A stretch of DNA of 53,237 bases from Streptomyces hygroscopicus subsp. hygroscopicus (GTDB lineage: Bacteria > Actinomycetota > Actinomycetes > Streptomycetales > Streptomycetaceae): NCBI RefSeq assembly GCF_001553455.1, contig NZ_BBOX01000072.1:1-53237 (forward strand), read 5' to 3'. A model generated the notes under the pieces. The model was not told where the DNA came from. It worked only from the letters and a program-made list of their open reading frames with translations, and did not search any database. Position 1 is the stretch's first letter. Every line of letters starts with the position of its first letter. Below are positions 24,433 through 34,989 of this stretch, one piece after another. Made by a program: the position numbers and the translations under genes.

Positions 24433-25353
24433 TCAGGCGCCGCAGGAGCGCAGGAAGCGCCGGGTGCGCTCGGCGATGGGGAAGGGCTGGTCGGGCGGGC
24501 AGGGGTACATGTCCTGCTCGACGATGGCGAACAGGTCCACCTCCAGGTTCTGGGCCGCCGTCAGGACCGGCCCAAGCGCCGGGACGCCGTTCGGCGGCTC
24601 GCACATGACGCCGCGCTGGACGGCCGGGCCGAACGGCACCCCGTTCTCGACCACATCGGCGAGGATCTCCGGATCGACCTGCTTGAGGTGGAGATAGCCG
24701 ATGCGCTCGCCGTAGGTCTCGATCAGCTTGACGCTGTCGCCGCCGCAGTAGGCGTAGTGGCCGGTGTCCAGGCAGAGGCTGACCAGGCCGGAGTCGGTGG
24801 CGTCCAGGAAGCGGGCCACGTTCTCCTCGGTGTCGATATGGGTGTCGGCGTGCGGGTGGACGACGATGTCGAGCCCGAAGCGCTCACGCACCTCGCGGCC
24901 GAGCCGCTCCATCCCGGTGGACAGATGGCGCCACTGCTCGGCGCTGAGCGTCGGGGGCTCGATCAGCTCGGCGGTCTTGTCGTCCCGCCAGAAGGAGGGG
25001 ATGACCACCAGGTGGCCCGCGCCCATCGCCCGGGTCAGCTCGGCCACCTGCGAGACATGGTCCCAGGTGGCGTCCCAGACCTCGGGGCCGCGGTGCAGCG
25101 AGGTGAAGACGGTGCCCGCGGAGACCTTGAGGCCGCGCCTCCCGGTCTCCTCGGCGAGCCGGACCGGGTCGGTCGGCAGATAGCCGTACGGGCCCAGCTC
25201 GATCCACTCGTACCCGGCCTCCGCGACCTCGTCGAGGAAGCGCTGCCAGGGGACTTGCTGGTCGTCGTCGGGGAACCACACCCCCCAGGAGTCGGGGGCC
25301 GAGCCGACCCGGATGCGGTTCAAGGCGGGGGCGGGGGAGGCGTCGGCGGTCAT
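24433..25353 (-). CDS. iolE: 2-keto-myo-inositol dehydratase-like TIM-barrel protein
   Basis: 306 residues, a xylose-isomerase-like TIM barrel. Seen: [18 protein letters not shown] at the start (the SWG motif is typical of IolE), [36 protein letters not shown] and LHLKQVDP. It should dehydrate 2-keto-myo-inositol to the 3,5/4-trihydroxycyclohexane-dione. The ATG at 25353 follows GGAGACC; a longer frame to 25413 is less likely. First gene of the leftward iol transcript, 80 bp before iolG. Confidence 0.82.
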   Translation of the reverse strand: MTADASPAPALNRIRVGSAPDSWGVWFPDDDQQVPWQRFLDEVAEAGYEWIELGPYGYLPTDPVRLAEETGRRGLKVSAGTVFTSLHRGPEVWDATWDHVSQVAELTRAMGAGHLVVIPSFWRDDKTAELIEPPTLSAEQWRHLSTGMERLGREVRERFGLDIVVHPHADTHIDTEENVARFLDATDSGLVSLCLDTGHYAYCGGDSVKLIETYGERIGYLHLKQVDPEILADVVENGVPFGPAVQRGVMCEPPNGVPALGPVLTAAQNLEVDLFAIVEQDMYPCPPDQPFPIAERTRRFLRSCGA

Positions 25354-25430
25354 GGCAGAGGGTCTCCTCGCTGTGCTGGGTTGCCCGCGTCGTGCTGCTC
25401 CGGGCAGCTTCACCGGCCGGACGGGCGGCC

Positions 25431-25468
25431 GTCAAGACTTCGTCAGGACATTCGGACGTCTTGTCAGG
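25431..25468. promoter_or_regulatory. iol operator A (near iolE)
   Basis: GTCAAGACTTCGTCAGGACA at 25431-25450 repeats operator B in opposite orientation with three mismatches, and a further half-site GTCTTGTCAGG follows at 25458-25468. It lies upstream of iolE on the divergent side. Confidence 0.7.
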
Positions 25469-25538
25469 GGTGCGACACTGCGGGGGAGCGGCCGTCTGGG
25501 CCCGCCCCCGCGCCATCGCTCATATGGTCACGTCAGTA

Positions 25539-25583
25539 TGTCAGGACAAAGTCTTGACAGTGTGGGGGCAACACGTCTAGACC
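25539..25583 (+). promoter_or_regulatory. iol operator B overlapping a consensus promoter
   Basis: 25539-25559 is a 21-bp palindrome: TGTCAGGAC, centre AAA, GTCTTGACA (one mismatch). Its right end is a perfect -35 box TTGACA (25554-25559); 18 bp on is a -10-like TAGACC (25578-25583). A repressor on this site would block polymerase at the iolC promoter. The regulator gene is not in the window. Confidence 0.8.
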
Positions 25584-25653
25584 TGGAACGCCGGGTGTCC
25601 CGGAATTTTTTGTGCACCAGTTCCTGAGCCGCGTCTTTCCCGAAGGGGCAGGC

Positions 25654-26601
25654 ATGACTGAGCCGTACGACCTGATCACAATGGGCCGCATCGGAGTGGA
25701 CCTCTACCCGCTGCAGACCGGTGTGCCCCTGCCGCAGGTCGAATCGTTCGGAAAGTTCCTCGGCGGCTCGGCGACCAATGTCGCGGTGTCCGCGGCCCGG
25801 TTCGGCCACCGCGCCGCGGTGATCAGCCGCACCGGGGCGGATCCGTTCGGCGACTACATCCACCAGGAGCTGCGCGCCTTCGGGGTGGACGACCGCTTCG
25901 TCACCCCCGTCGAGCGGTACCCCACCCCGGTCACCTTCTGCGAGATCTTCCCGCCCGACGACTTCCCGCTGTACTTCTACCGCCGCCCCAAGGCGCCCGA
26001 TCTGGAAATCCACCCCGACGAGCTGGACTACGACGCCATCCGCGCCGCCCGGATCTTCTGGATGACCGGCACCGGGCTCAGCGAGGAGCCCAGCCGCACC
26101 AGCACCCTCGCCGCGCTCGCCGCCCGCGCCAAGAGCGGCACGACCGTCTTCGACCTCGACTGGCGGCCGATGTTCTGGTCCGACCCGGAAACCGCCCGCC
26201 CCTTCTACGCCGAGGCGCTGCGCCACGCCACGGTCGCCGTCGGCAACGTCGACGAATGCGAGATCGCCACCGGTGTGCGGGAGCCCAAGGCGTGCGCGCA
26301 GAAGCTGCTGGACGCGGGGGTGGAGCTGGCCGTCGTCAAACAGGGCCCCCGCGGCGTACTGGCCGTGCACCGCGACGGCACCACCGCCGAGGTCCCGCCC
26401 GTCCCGGTCGAGGTGGTCAACGGACTCGGCGCGGGCGACGCGTTCGGCGGCGCCCTGTGCCACGGGCTGCTCACCGGCCGGCCGCTGGAACACGTCATGC
26501 GGTACGCCAACGCCGCGGGCGCCATCGTGGCGTCCCGGCTCGCCTGCTCCTCCGCGATGCCCACGGAGGCGGAGGTCGAGGCCCTGCTGGCGGGGGACTG
26601 A
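25654..26601 (+). CDS. iolC: 5-dehydro-2-deoxygluconokinase IolC
   Basis: 315 residues, PfkB family. N-terminal YDLITMGRIGVDLYPLQ, signature FGKFLGGSATNVAVSAARFG, IolC-like RRPKAPDLEI, and NGLGAGDAFGGALCHGLL with the catalytic Asp. It phosphorylates 2-deoxy-5-keto-gluconate in inositol breakdown. ATG 25654 is preceded by AAGGGGCAGGC; 14 upstream residues in frame are ignored since they lie between the promoter and the binding site. First gene of the rightward iol operon. Confidence 0.9.
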   Translation: MTEPYDLITMGRIGVDLYPLQTGVPLPQVESFGKFLGGSATNVAVSAARFGHRAAVISRTGADPFGDYIHQELRAFGVDDRFVTPVERYPTPVTFCEIFPPDDFPLYFYRRPKAPDLEIHPDELDYDAIRAARIFWMTGTGLSEEPSRTSTLAALAARAKSGTTVFDLDWRPMFWSDPETARPFYAEALRHATVAVGNVDECEIATGVREPKACAQKLLDAGVELAVVKQGPRGVLAVHRDGTTAEVPPVPVEVVNGLGAGDAFGGALCHGLLTGRPLEHVMRYANAAGAIVASRLACSSAMPTEAEVEALLAGD

Positions 26602-26606
26602 CGTTC

Positions 26607-26720
26607 CGGCCCCCTGGGGACGTCCGGCCGGAGCCCTCCCGGCGGTGGCTGGGGGAGGCAGAAGTGCCCCGGAGGCGATCGAGCCTTCACAAAGGCGAAC
26701 GAGCCTTCACAGAAGAAGGA
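26607..26720. repeat. Interspersed repeat related to the one after citrate synthase
   Basis: CCTCCCGGCGGTGGCTGGGG near 26636 and GAAGTGCCCCGGAGGCGA near 26661, then GAGCCTTCACA twice. The same pieces, slightly changed, stand at 18420 and 18726. Lies in the iolC-aldolase gap. Confidence 0.75.
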
Positions 26721-26729
26721 GCAAGAACC

Positions 26730-27617
26730 TTGAGCATCAGCATCTCCGACCTCGTCACGGTCCGGAGCCGTCACCCGGAGGCCATCGCCGAGGCGGCCGC
26801 CCGCCGGGTCCGCCGCCCCCTCATCGGTGACAGCGGCCGTCTGATGATCGTGGCCGCCGACCATCCGGCGCGCGGCGCCCTCGCCGTCGGCGGCCGCGAA
26901 CTGGCCATGGCCAACCGGGCCGATCTGCTGGAGCGGCTGTGCGTGGCGCTGTCCCGCCCCGGTGTCGACGGGGTGCTCGCCACCGCCGATATCCTCGAGG
27001 ACCTGCTGCTGCTCGGGGCCCTCGAAGGCAAGGTCGCCATGGGCTCGATGAACCGCGGCGGTCTCGCCGGGGCCTCGTTCGAACTCGATGACCGGTTCAC
27101 CGGGCACCGCCCCCAGGACCTGACCCGGCTGCGCTTCGACGCGGGCAAGCTGCTGCTGCGGATCGACTACGACGACCCCGGCTCGCTGACCACCATGGCC
27201 ACCACCGCCCGCGCCATCGACGAGATGGCCGAGCGGCGGCTGCCCGTCTTCGTCGAGCCGTTCATCTCCCGCCGGGTGGACGGCAGGGTCGTCAACGATC
27301 TGAGTGCCGAGGCCGTCACCAAGTCCATCGCCATCGCCTCGGGCCTCGCCGGGACCTCCGCCTACACCTGGCTGAAGGTGCCGGTCACCAGGGACGCCGA
27401 CGAGATGGCGACGGTGATGGAGACGAGCACCCTGCCGGCGGTGTTGCTCGGCGGCGATGTGGGGAAGTCTCCGCGGGACCAGGAGGAGGCGTACGAGAAG
27501 TGGCGCAAGGCGCTGGGCCTGCCCACCGTACAGGGGCTGGTCGTCGGGCGCTCCCTGCTCTACCCGGCGGAGGGCAGTGTCGCCACCGCCGTGGACACCG
27601 CCGTCGGCCTGCTGTGA
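26730..27617 (+). CDS. Class I aldolase-like (beta/alpha)8 protein, Cgl0159 type
   Basis: 295 residues. It resembles the DeoC/LacD-fold family named after Corynebacterium Cgl0159: RLMIVAADHPARGALAVGG at the start, ATADILEDLLLLG, GSMNRGGLAGASFELDDRFTG, and a strand with Lys late in the barrel (AYTWLKVP) that could form the Schiff base. In an iol operon it most likely cleaves 5-dehydro-2-deoxy-gluconate-6-phosphate, the IolJ step. The start is TTG 26730 behind AGAAGGAG; no ATG or GTG fits as well. Role is inferred from context. Confidence 0.8.
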   Translation: MSISISDLVTVRSRHPEAIAEAAARRVRRPLIGDSGRLMIVAADHPARGALAVGGRELAMANRADLLERLCVALSRPGVDGVLATADILEDLLLLGALEGKVAMGSMNRGGLAGASFELDDRFTGHRPQDLTRLRFDAGKLLLRIDYDDPGSLTTMATTARAIDEMAERRLPVFVEPFISRRVDGRVVNDLSAEAVTKSIAIASGLAGTSAYTWLKVPVTRDADEMATVMETSTLPAVLLGGDVGKSPRDQEEAYEKWRKALGLPTVQGLVVGRSLLYPAEGSVATAVDTAVGLL

Positions 27618-27644
27618 CGCGACGAAAGGCAGAGACTTCACACC

Positions 27645-28577
27645 ATGACCACCACCGATCCCCTCCCCGGCCGCCATCTGCCCGCCGGCACGGCGGCCGA
27701 CGGCCCCTACACCGTGCACATCGACCCCGCGCGGGCCGGCTGGGGCTACTCCAGTCTGCGGATCCTCGATCTGCCGCCCGGCGGTTCGCACTCCCTGGCC
27801 ACCGGGGACAGCGAGTGGATCGTGCTGCCGCTGAGCGGCGGCTGCACCGTGATCGCCGAGGGCGAGGTCTTCGAACTGCACGGGCGCGAGAGCGTGTTCA
27901 GCGGGGTGAGCGACTTCTGCTATCTGCCGCGCGACTCCCACGCCCGGATCGCCGGCGGCGCGGGCGGCCGGTTCGCGCTCACCGGCGCCCGCTGCGAGCG
28001 CCGGCTGCCCGCCCGCTACGGACCGGCCTCCGCCGTCCCCGTGGAACTGCGCGGCAGCGGCGCCTGCTCGCGCCAGGTCAACAACTTCGCCGCCGCGGCC
28101 CCCGCCGGGGGCGGAACATCAACGGGCGGTTTCGTATGCGACAAGCTCATCGCCGTCGAGGTGCTCACCCCGGGCGGCAACTGGTCCTCGTACCCGCCGC
28201 ACAAGCACGATCAGTGCCGCCCCGGCGAGGAGAGCGAGCTGGAGGAGATCTACTACTTCGAGATCGCCGCGGCCCACGGCACCGAGGGCCTCGGCTACCA
28301 GCGCGTCTCCCCCTCGGGCCACGGCAGCGGCACCGACGTCCTCGCCGAGGTCCGCTCCGGTGACACCGTCCTGATCCCCGACGGCTGGCACGGCCCCTCC
28401 ATCGCCGCGCCCGGCCACGACATGTACTACCTCAACGTCATGGCCGGCCCGGGGGAGGAGCGCGCCTGGCTCATCCGCGACCACCCCGACCACGCCTGGA
28501 TCCGCGCCACCTGGCCGGACCAGCCCGTCGACCCCCGCCTGCCCCGCTACCAAGCACCCGCTGGAGACCAACGATGA
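27645..28577 (+). CDS. iolB: 5-deoxy-glucuronate isomerase IolB
   Basis: 310 residues, two cupin halves. Seen: LRILDLPPGGSHSLATGD, SEWIVLPLSGGCTV, then the metal-site half with NWSSYPPHKHD (His pair), EEIYYFEI (Glu) and IPDGWHGPS (His). It converts 5-deoxy-glucuronate to 2-deoxy-5-keto-gluconate. ATG 27645. Its stop overlaps the iolD start by 4 bp. Confidence 0.92.
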   Translation: MTTTDPLPGRHLPAGTAADGPYTVHIDPARAGWGYSSLRILDLPPGGSHSLATGDSEWIVLPLSGGCTVIAEGEVFELHGRESVFSGVSDFCYLPRDSHARIAGGAGGRFALTGARCERRLPARYGPASAVPVELRGSGACSRQVNNFAAAAPAGGGTSTGGFVCDKLIAVEVLTPGGNWSSYPPHKHDQCRPGEESELEEIYYFEIAAAHGTEGLGYQRVSPSGHGSGTDVLAEVRSGDTVLIPDGWHGPSIAAPGHDMYYLNVMAGPGEERAWLIRDHPDHAWIRATWPDQPVDPRLPRYQAPAGDQR

Positions 28578-30460
28578 ACGCTTCGGCCGTGCGTCACCTC
28601 ACCGTCGCCCAGGCCCTGGTGGAGTTCCTGGCCCACCAGTACACCGAGCGGGACGGGCGGCGGCACCGCCTGATCAACGCCACCTGGGGCATCTTCGGCC
28701 ACGGCAATGTGGCCGGGCTGGGCCAGGCGCTGCTGGAGTCCGGACCGGACACCATGCCGTACCTCCAGGGCCGCAACGAGCAGGCGATGGTGCACGCCGC
28801 GGTCGGCTACGCCCGCCAGAACAACCGGCTCGCCGCCCAGGCCGTCACCACCTCCATCGGCCCCGGCGCCACCAACCTCGTCACCGGCGCCGCGCTCGCC
28901 ACCGTCAACCGGCTGCCGGTGCTGCTGCTGCCCGGCGACATCTTCGCCACCCGCCCCGCCGACCCGGTGCTCCAGCAACTGGAGGTGGGGTACGCGGGCG
29001 ACATCTCGGTGAACGACGCGCTGCGCCCGGTCTCCCGCTACTTCGACCGCGTGGTGCGCCCCGAGTCGCTGATCCCGGCCGCGCTGCAGGCCATGCGGGT
29101 GCTGGCCGACCCGGCCGAGACCGGCGCGGTCACCCTGGCCCTGCCGCAGGACGTCCAGGCCGAGGCGCTGGACTGGCCCGAGGAGTTCTTCGCCGACCGG
29201 GTCTGGCCGGTCCGCCGCCCCGCCCCGGAGCCGGCCGAGGTGGCCGCCGCCGCGCGGGCGATCCGGGCCGCCCGCCGGCCGCTGATCGTCGCGGGCGGCG
29301 GGATCCACCACAGCGAGGCCGAGGACAGCCTGCGCGCCCTCGTCGACGCGACCGGCATCCCGGTGGCCTCCACCCAGGCGGGCAAGGGCTCGCTGCGCTA
29401 CGACCACCCCGCCGACATCGGCGGCATCGGCCACACCGGCACCGCCGTCGCGGACGACCTCGCCCGCACCGCCGACCTGGTCATCGGCGTGGGCACCCGC
29501 TACAGCGACTTCACCACCGCCTCCGCGACCCTGTTCGCGGACCCGGCCGTCCGCTTCCTCAACCTCAACATCACGCCGTTCGACGCCCACAAGCTCGGCG
29601 CCACCACCCTGGTGGCCGACGCCCGCGCCGGGCTGCAAGCGCTTGCCGAGGCGCTGTCCGGACACCGGGTCGAGGACGCCTACCAGGCGGAGTACCGCGC
29701 GGGCAAGGAGCGCTGGGAGCGCCGGGTGGACGCCGCCTACGCCGCCGGGGACGGGACCGCCCGCCCGTCCCAGACCCAGGTGCTGGGCGCGCTGGACGCG
29801 GTCGTCGGCGACGAGGACGTGGTGATCAACGCCGCGGGCTCGCTCCCGGGTGACCTGCACAAGCTGTGGCGGGCCCGCTCCCCGCGCCAGTACCACCTCG
29901 AATACGGCTACTCCTGCATGGGCTACGAGATCCCCGCGGCCATCGGCGTACGGCTCGCGGCGCCCGGCACCCCGGTCTGGGCGCTGGTCGGCGACGGTAC
30001 GTACCTGATGATGCCGACCGAGATCGTCACCGCGGTCCAGGAGGGCATCAACATCAACGTCGTGCTGGTCCAGAACCACGGCTACGCCTCGATCGGCGGT
30101 CTGTCGGAGGCCACCGGCGCCGAGCGTTTCGGCACCGCCTACCGCTTCCGGGCGGCCGACGGCCAGTACACCGGCGATCCGCTCCCGGTCGATCTGGCCG
30201 CCAACGCCGCCTCGCTCGGCATGGACGTGCTGCGGGCGGGAAGCGTGCGCGAGCTGCGGGAGGCGCTCGCCGCGGCCCGCGCCTCGGACCGGCCCACATG
30301 TGTCTATGTGGAGACCGAAACGGCCGACACAGTGTCCGGCGCACCCGAGGCACAGGCGTGGTGGGATGTGCCTGTCGCCCGGACCGCGACCCGTCCGGCC
30401 GCCGTGAAGGCCCGTGAGGAGTACGACCGGCAGGCCGCCGCACGCCGCCGCCACCTCTGA
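28574..30460 (+). CDS. iolD: 3D-(3,5/4)-trihydroxycyclohexane-1,2-dione acylhydrolase IolD
   Basis: 628 residues, thiamine-diphosphate enzyme of the acetolactate-synthase fold. The N-terminal Pyr domain includes YLQGRNEQAMVHAAVGYAR (activating Glu) and TSIGPGATNLVTGAA; the central domain IVAGGGIHHSEAE; the C-terminal ThDP motif GDGTYLMMPTEI, then INVVLVQNHGYASIGGL. It opens the ring of the trihydroxy-dione to 5-deoxy-glucuronate. ATG in ATGA overlap with iolB. Confidence 0.94.
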   Translation: MNASAVRHLTVAQALVEFLAHQYTERDGRRHRLINATWGIFGHGNVAGLGQALLESGPDTMPYLQGRNEQAMVHAAVGYARQNNRLAAQAVTTSIGPGATNLVTGAALATVNRLPVLLLPGDIFATRPADPVLQQLEVGYAGDISVNDALRPVSRYFDRVVRPESLIPAALQAMRVLADPAETGAVTLALPQDVQAEALDWPEEFFADRVWPVRRPAPEPAEVAAAARAIRAARRPLIVAGGGIHHSEAEDSLRALVDATGIPVASTQAGKGSLRYDHPADIGGIGHTGTAVADDLARTADLVIGVGTRYSDFTTASATLFADPAVRFLNLNITPFDAHKLGATTLVADARAGLQALAEALSGHRVEDAYQAEYRAGKERWERRVDAAYAAGDGTARPSQTQVLGALDAVVGDEDVVINAAGSLPGDLHKLWRARSPRQYHLEYGYSCMGYEIPAAIGVRLAAPGTPVWALVGDGTYLMMPTEIVTAVQEGININVVLVQNHGYASIGGLSEATGAERFGTAYRFRAADGQYTGDPLPVDLAANAASLGMDVLRAGSVRELREALAAARASDRPTCVYVETETADTVSGAPEAQAWWDVPVARTATRPAAVKAREEYDRQAAARRRHL

Positions 30461-30488
30461 CGTTTTTCGAGAGAAAGGCTCCGCACCC

Positions 30489-31971
<1,483 letters not shown>

Positions 31972-31985
<14 letters not shown>

Positions 31986-32059
31986 GGCGTAGCACCACTG
32001 CGGCGCCGTGCTACCGAGGCATCGTGCCACTGAGGACGAACGCGAAGAACCACTGAGGC
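31972..32059. repeat. Duplicated 17-bp mmsA 3' end
   Basis: CGAAGAACCACTGAGGC, which codes for the last residues and stop of MmsA (31972-31988), recurs at 32043-32059 in the spacer. Confidence 0.75.
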
Positions 32060-32110
32060 ACAACTGACCTTATGTGACGTGTGATTCGCACGTCCGAGTG
32101 GTTTCCCCGC

Positions 32111-32137
32111 CCCCTGCCGGACCCGGTCCGGCAGGGG
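32111..32137 (+). terminator. Terminator of the iol operon
   Basis: CCCCTGCCGGACC and GGTCCGGCAGGGG form a 13-bp perfect stem with a minimal loop, followed by GGTTTCG. It ends the iol transcript 125 bp after mmsA. Confidence 0.8.
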
Positions 32138-32208
32138 GTTTCGCCGTCCCGGAGGGCGGGGAATCCAGGCCCAACAAGCCTCAGGGGGCGGGGGAACGGG
32201 GGAGCGGC

Positions 32209-34896
32209 ATGCCTGGGTTCACGGCAGGAGAAGGGGCCGAGGAGTTCATCGAGGCGTTCAAGGGCGCTGTGCTGCCCCGGGACCGGAAGGCCACATTGCG
32301 GGATCTGCTGCCGCCCGTGCTGCTGCTCGCCGAGGGCGAGCGGGCGGCGGTCCGCGCCCATCAGGTGATGCGGGGGCTGCTCGAGGTCCTGCGTCCCGAC
32401 GGCGCCAAGCGGGTGCCGTACGCGGCGCTCGGCCCCGATGAGATCCGCGAGGCCGCGGGGCGGCGGCCGCTGACCCTGGCCCTCGGCGAGGAGCTGTGCG
32501 TCGATGTGCCCCGCCGCACCGGCGGACTGCGGGTCCCCGACTTCCACCTGATGCGGGACATCGTCGAGCAAGCGCTGGACCCGCGGGCCCCCGAACCGGA
32601 CGGCACCGCGCTGCGGGACCACTGCTACGCGCGCCGGATCGCCCGGGGGCCGCTGCTGGGGGCGCTGTGGACGCTCGGCGGGGAGGGCGGCGACGGTGGC
32701 GGCACCGCGGGGCCGGGCTGGGTCGCGGAACTGCGCCGGCTGCTGGTGCGCCCCGTCTTCCAGTCGCTGCCGCGCTGGTGGTGGGGGCGCCGCCGCACCC
32801 GTCGGCTGCTGCGCTCCACCCGCCGCGGCTGGTACGCCGACTGGCGGGGCATCAGCCACGGCCGCACCGCCGAGGAGTTCTTCGAGAACGTCGCGCGGCT
32901 GCTGCGCGCCGAGCGCGGACGGGACCGGGCGGCGGCGGTCGGCAGGTTCGAGGAGCTGCTGCTGCGGGCGCTGCTGGCGGATCTGCGGCGGGTGGCGCGG
33001 CCGGGCCGGATCTCGCCGTGGCGGCGCCGGCGGCGCACCCGGTGCGTCTTCCTGCTGGAGCTTCCGGAGGACGCGGGCGGCGCGGCGGCCGGGGAGCGCT
33101 TCCTGGAGCGGTACGGGGCCGCGGCCCGGGACACTCGGTGCGCCGCGGCCGTGGTGGTGGCCGTCGTCCCGGCGGGCGGGGCGGCCGAGGGAGAGCGCGG
33201 TGGGCTGGGCCGTGCGGCGGCCAGGCTGCGGGGTGCGAGCGGGGTGCCGCAGCGTGCGCCGGGGCCGCTGCGGGCCGTGCTGCCCGAGCCGGCGCCGGAG
33301 TCGGAGGCGCTGGAGCCGGACGCCGTCTCGCCGCCCACGTTCCGGCTCGGCCCGGTCGCCGAGCTGACCCTGACCGGAGTGCTGGTGGCGGCCGTGCTGA
33401 GCGGGCTGGGCGGATGGCTGCTGGACCGGGTCCCGGACGAGCCGGACCGCTCCTGTCTGGGCGGGGCGTCCAGCGAGGTCGTCGCCGCCCGGCCCGAGCT
33501 GAGCGCGGACTCGCCGCGGAAGAGCTACCAGGACGCCCGGCGGCTGATCCGCGAGGAGAACGCGCGGGTGGACCGCGCGGTCGCGGACCACCACGGCACG
33601 GCCCGTACGGTGGTGCACATCGGCTCGGACGTGGCCGCCGACCAGGAGGGGCAGCGGTACAACGCGGCCGTGCCCGAGCTGCGCGGTATCGCACTGGCCC
33701 AGCGGGCGTTGAACGACGAGGCGCGCAACGACTCCCAGAAGGTGTGGCTGCGCGTGGACAGCCGTAACGCGGGCCAGGACTTCGCGGACGCGCCCCGCAT
33801 CGCCCGCCGGGTCGCCGAGGACGCCCGGAAGAAGGGGTCCGGGATCATCGGTGTGGTGGGCTTCTCCAAGAGTCTGAGGCAGACCCAGGAGGCCGTGCGG
33901 ATCCTGGGCCGGGCGCAGATCCCCGTCGTCGGCACCACGGCCACCGCCGATCTGATGCAGGTGGACGGGTACTACCGCCGGGTGGCGCCCACCAACAGCC
34001 GTGAGGCGGCGGTCGAGGCCGGCTTCGCCCGCCGGGGCAACATCATGGACGACGGCACCGGGAAGTGCTCCCCGGCCGCCGCCGCCGTGGTCGTCAAGGA
34101 CCCCCGGGACCTGTACAGCGACGAGGTGGGGACGCTGTTCGCCGAGCGGTTCGGCGCCCGGCCCTTCACCCTGGAATACACCCCCGGCGGCCGGGCCGAC
34201 GGGGGCGCCCAGGGCCCGGGGGAGGACGGTGTCGCCCGCACGGACAGCATCAGCGATCTGGCCGACGCGGTGTGCGAGCGGATCAGCGGCAACCCCCGTA
34301 CGGTCGTCTACTGGGCCTCCCGCGCACTCCAGTTCAGCGCGTTCCTCGACGACTTCGAGGACAACACCGCGTGCGAGGGCAGAAGCCTGACGGTGCTCGG
34401 CGGCAACGACCTCACCACCGCCGCCCTCGCCGGTGAGTACGCGGACCGGCCCTGGCTGCGGCTGTACCACACCGTCCATGTGCTGCCCGCGGGCCATCCG
34501 CGGCTGAGCGACATCGCCAAGAAGTTCAACGCCGACTACGCCCGGCGCTTCGGCTCCCACGACCTGTGGCGCGACGACGGACGGGCCGCCCTGGCCCACG
34601 ACGCGATGCAGCTGATGGCCGAGGCGGCCAACCGGGCGTACCGCAGCACCCACGACGTGGAGCGCTCCAATGTGCAGATCGGCCTCGACAACGGCATCCG
34701 GAAGCAGGGGGCCAGCGGCTATCTGGACGTCGGGCGGGGCCGTTCGGTGCCCCGGGACAAACCGGTGATCGTCCTGCACCACACCGACCGGGGCTCGGAG
34801 CCGGTGCTGTACTGCGGCGCGTTCACCCAGAATCCGGCGGGGCGGATCACGCGCTGGGGTCCGCACGGCGAGTTTCGGTGTCCCCGCGACAGCTGA
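32209..34896 (+). CDS. One-span protein with extracytoplasmic ligand-binding fold and unknown cytoplasmic domain
   Basis: 895 residues. Residues 1-380 are Leu/Arg-rich and cytoplasmic (YAALGPDEIREAAGRRP, CVFLLELPEDAG, VVVVAVVPAG strands), hinting at an NTPase-like scaffold but with no Walker A. About 385-407 is a single span (LTGVLVAAVLSGLGGWLL). Beyond it comes a type I periplasmic-binding fold as in branched-chain amino acid receptors: RTVVHIGSDVA, YNAAVPELRGIALAQRALN, IIGVVGFSKSLRQTQEAV, IPVVGTTATADL, RRVAPTNSREAAV, GGNDLTTAAL, LAHDAMQLMAEAANRAY. The topology is that of a receptor, not a secreted binding protein. ATG 32209 is preceded by GGGGGAG. No transporter parts are adjacent. I do not know its ligand or output. 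Confidence 0.75.
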   Translation: MPGFTAGEGAEEFIEAFKGAVLPRDRKATLRDLLPPVLLLAEGERAAVRAHQVMRGLLEVLRPDGAKRVPYAALGPDEIREAAGRRPLTLALGEELCVDVPRRTGGLRVPDFHLMRDIVEQALDPRAPEPDGTALRDHCYARRIARGPLLGALWTLGGEGGDGGGTAGPGWVAELRRLLVRPVFQSLPRWWWGRRRTRRLLRSTRRGWYADWRGISHGRTAEEFFENVARLLRAERGRDRAAAVGRFEELLLRALLADLRRVARPGRISPWRRRRRTRCVFLLELPEDAGGAAAGERFLERYGAAARDTRCAAAVVVAVVPAGGAAEGERGGLGRAAARLRGASGVPQRAPGPLRAVLPEPAPESEALEPDAVSPPTFRLGPVAELTLTGVLVAAVLSGLGGWLLDRVPDEPDRSCLGGASSEVVAARPELSADSPRKSYQDARRLIREENARVDRAVADHHGTARTVVHIGSDVAADQEGQRYNAAVPELRGIALAQRALNDEARNDSQKVWLRVDSRNAGQDFADAPRIARRVAEDARKKGSGIIGVVGFSKSLRQTQEAVRILGRAQIPVVGTTATADLMQVDGYYRRVAPTNSREAAVEAGFARRGNIMDDGTGKCSPAAAAVVVKDPRDLYSDEVGTLFAERFGARPFTLEYTPGGRADGGAQGPGEDGVARTDSISDLADAVCERISGNPRTVVYWASRALQFSAFLDDFEDNTACEGRSLTVLGGNDLTTAALAGEYADRPWLRLYHTVHVLPAGHPRLSDIAKKFNADYARRFGSHDLWRDDGRAALAHDAMQLMAEAANRAYRSTHDVERSNVQIGLDNGIRKQGASGYLDVGRGRSVPRDKPVIVLHHTDRGSEPVLYCGAFTQNPAGRITRWGPHGEFRCPRDS

Positions 34897-34989
34897 GGCA
34901 ACCATTCGGGCGGCTGAAAGGTCTTCTCGGGTGTGCGACCGCTTAAAGAGCGATTCATCACCGCACATCTACACACCGGGGGATTTGCC

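Noticed and set aside
26205..27941. Long antisense frames over iolC, the aldolase and iolB (and similar ones over mmsA, the large receptor gene and copA)
   Set aside because: They are shadows of high-GC genes: Gly/Arg/Ala/His-rich, no domains, no ribosome binding sites, and they cross real gene borders.
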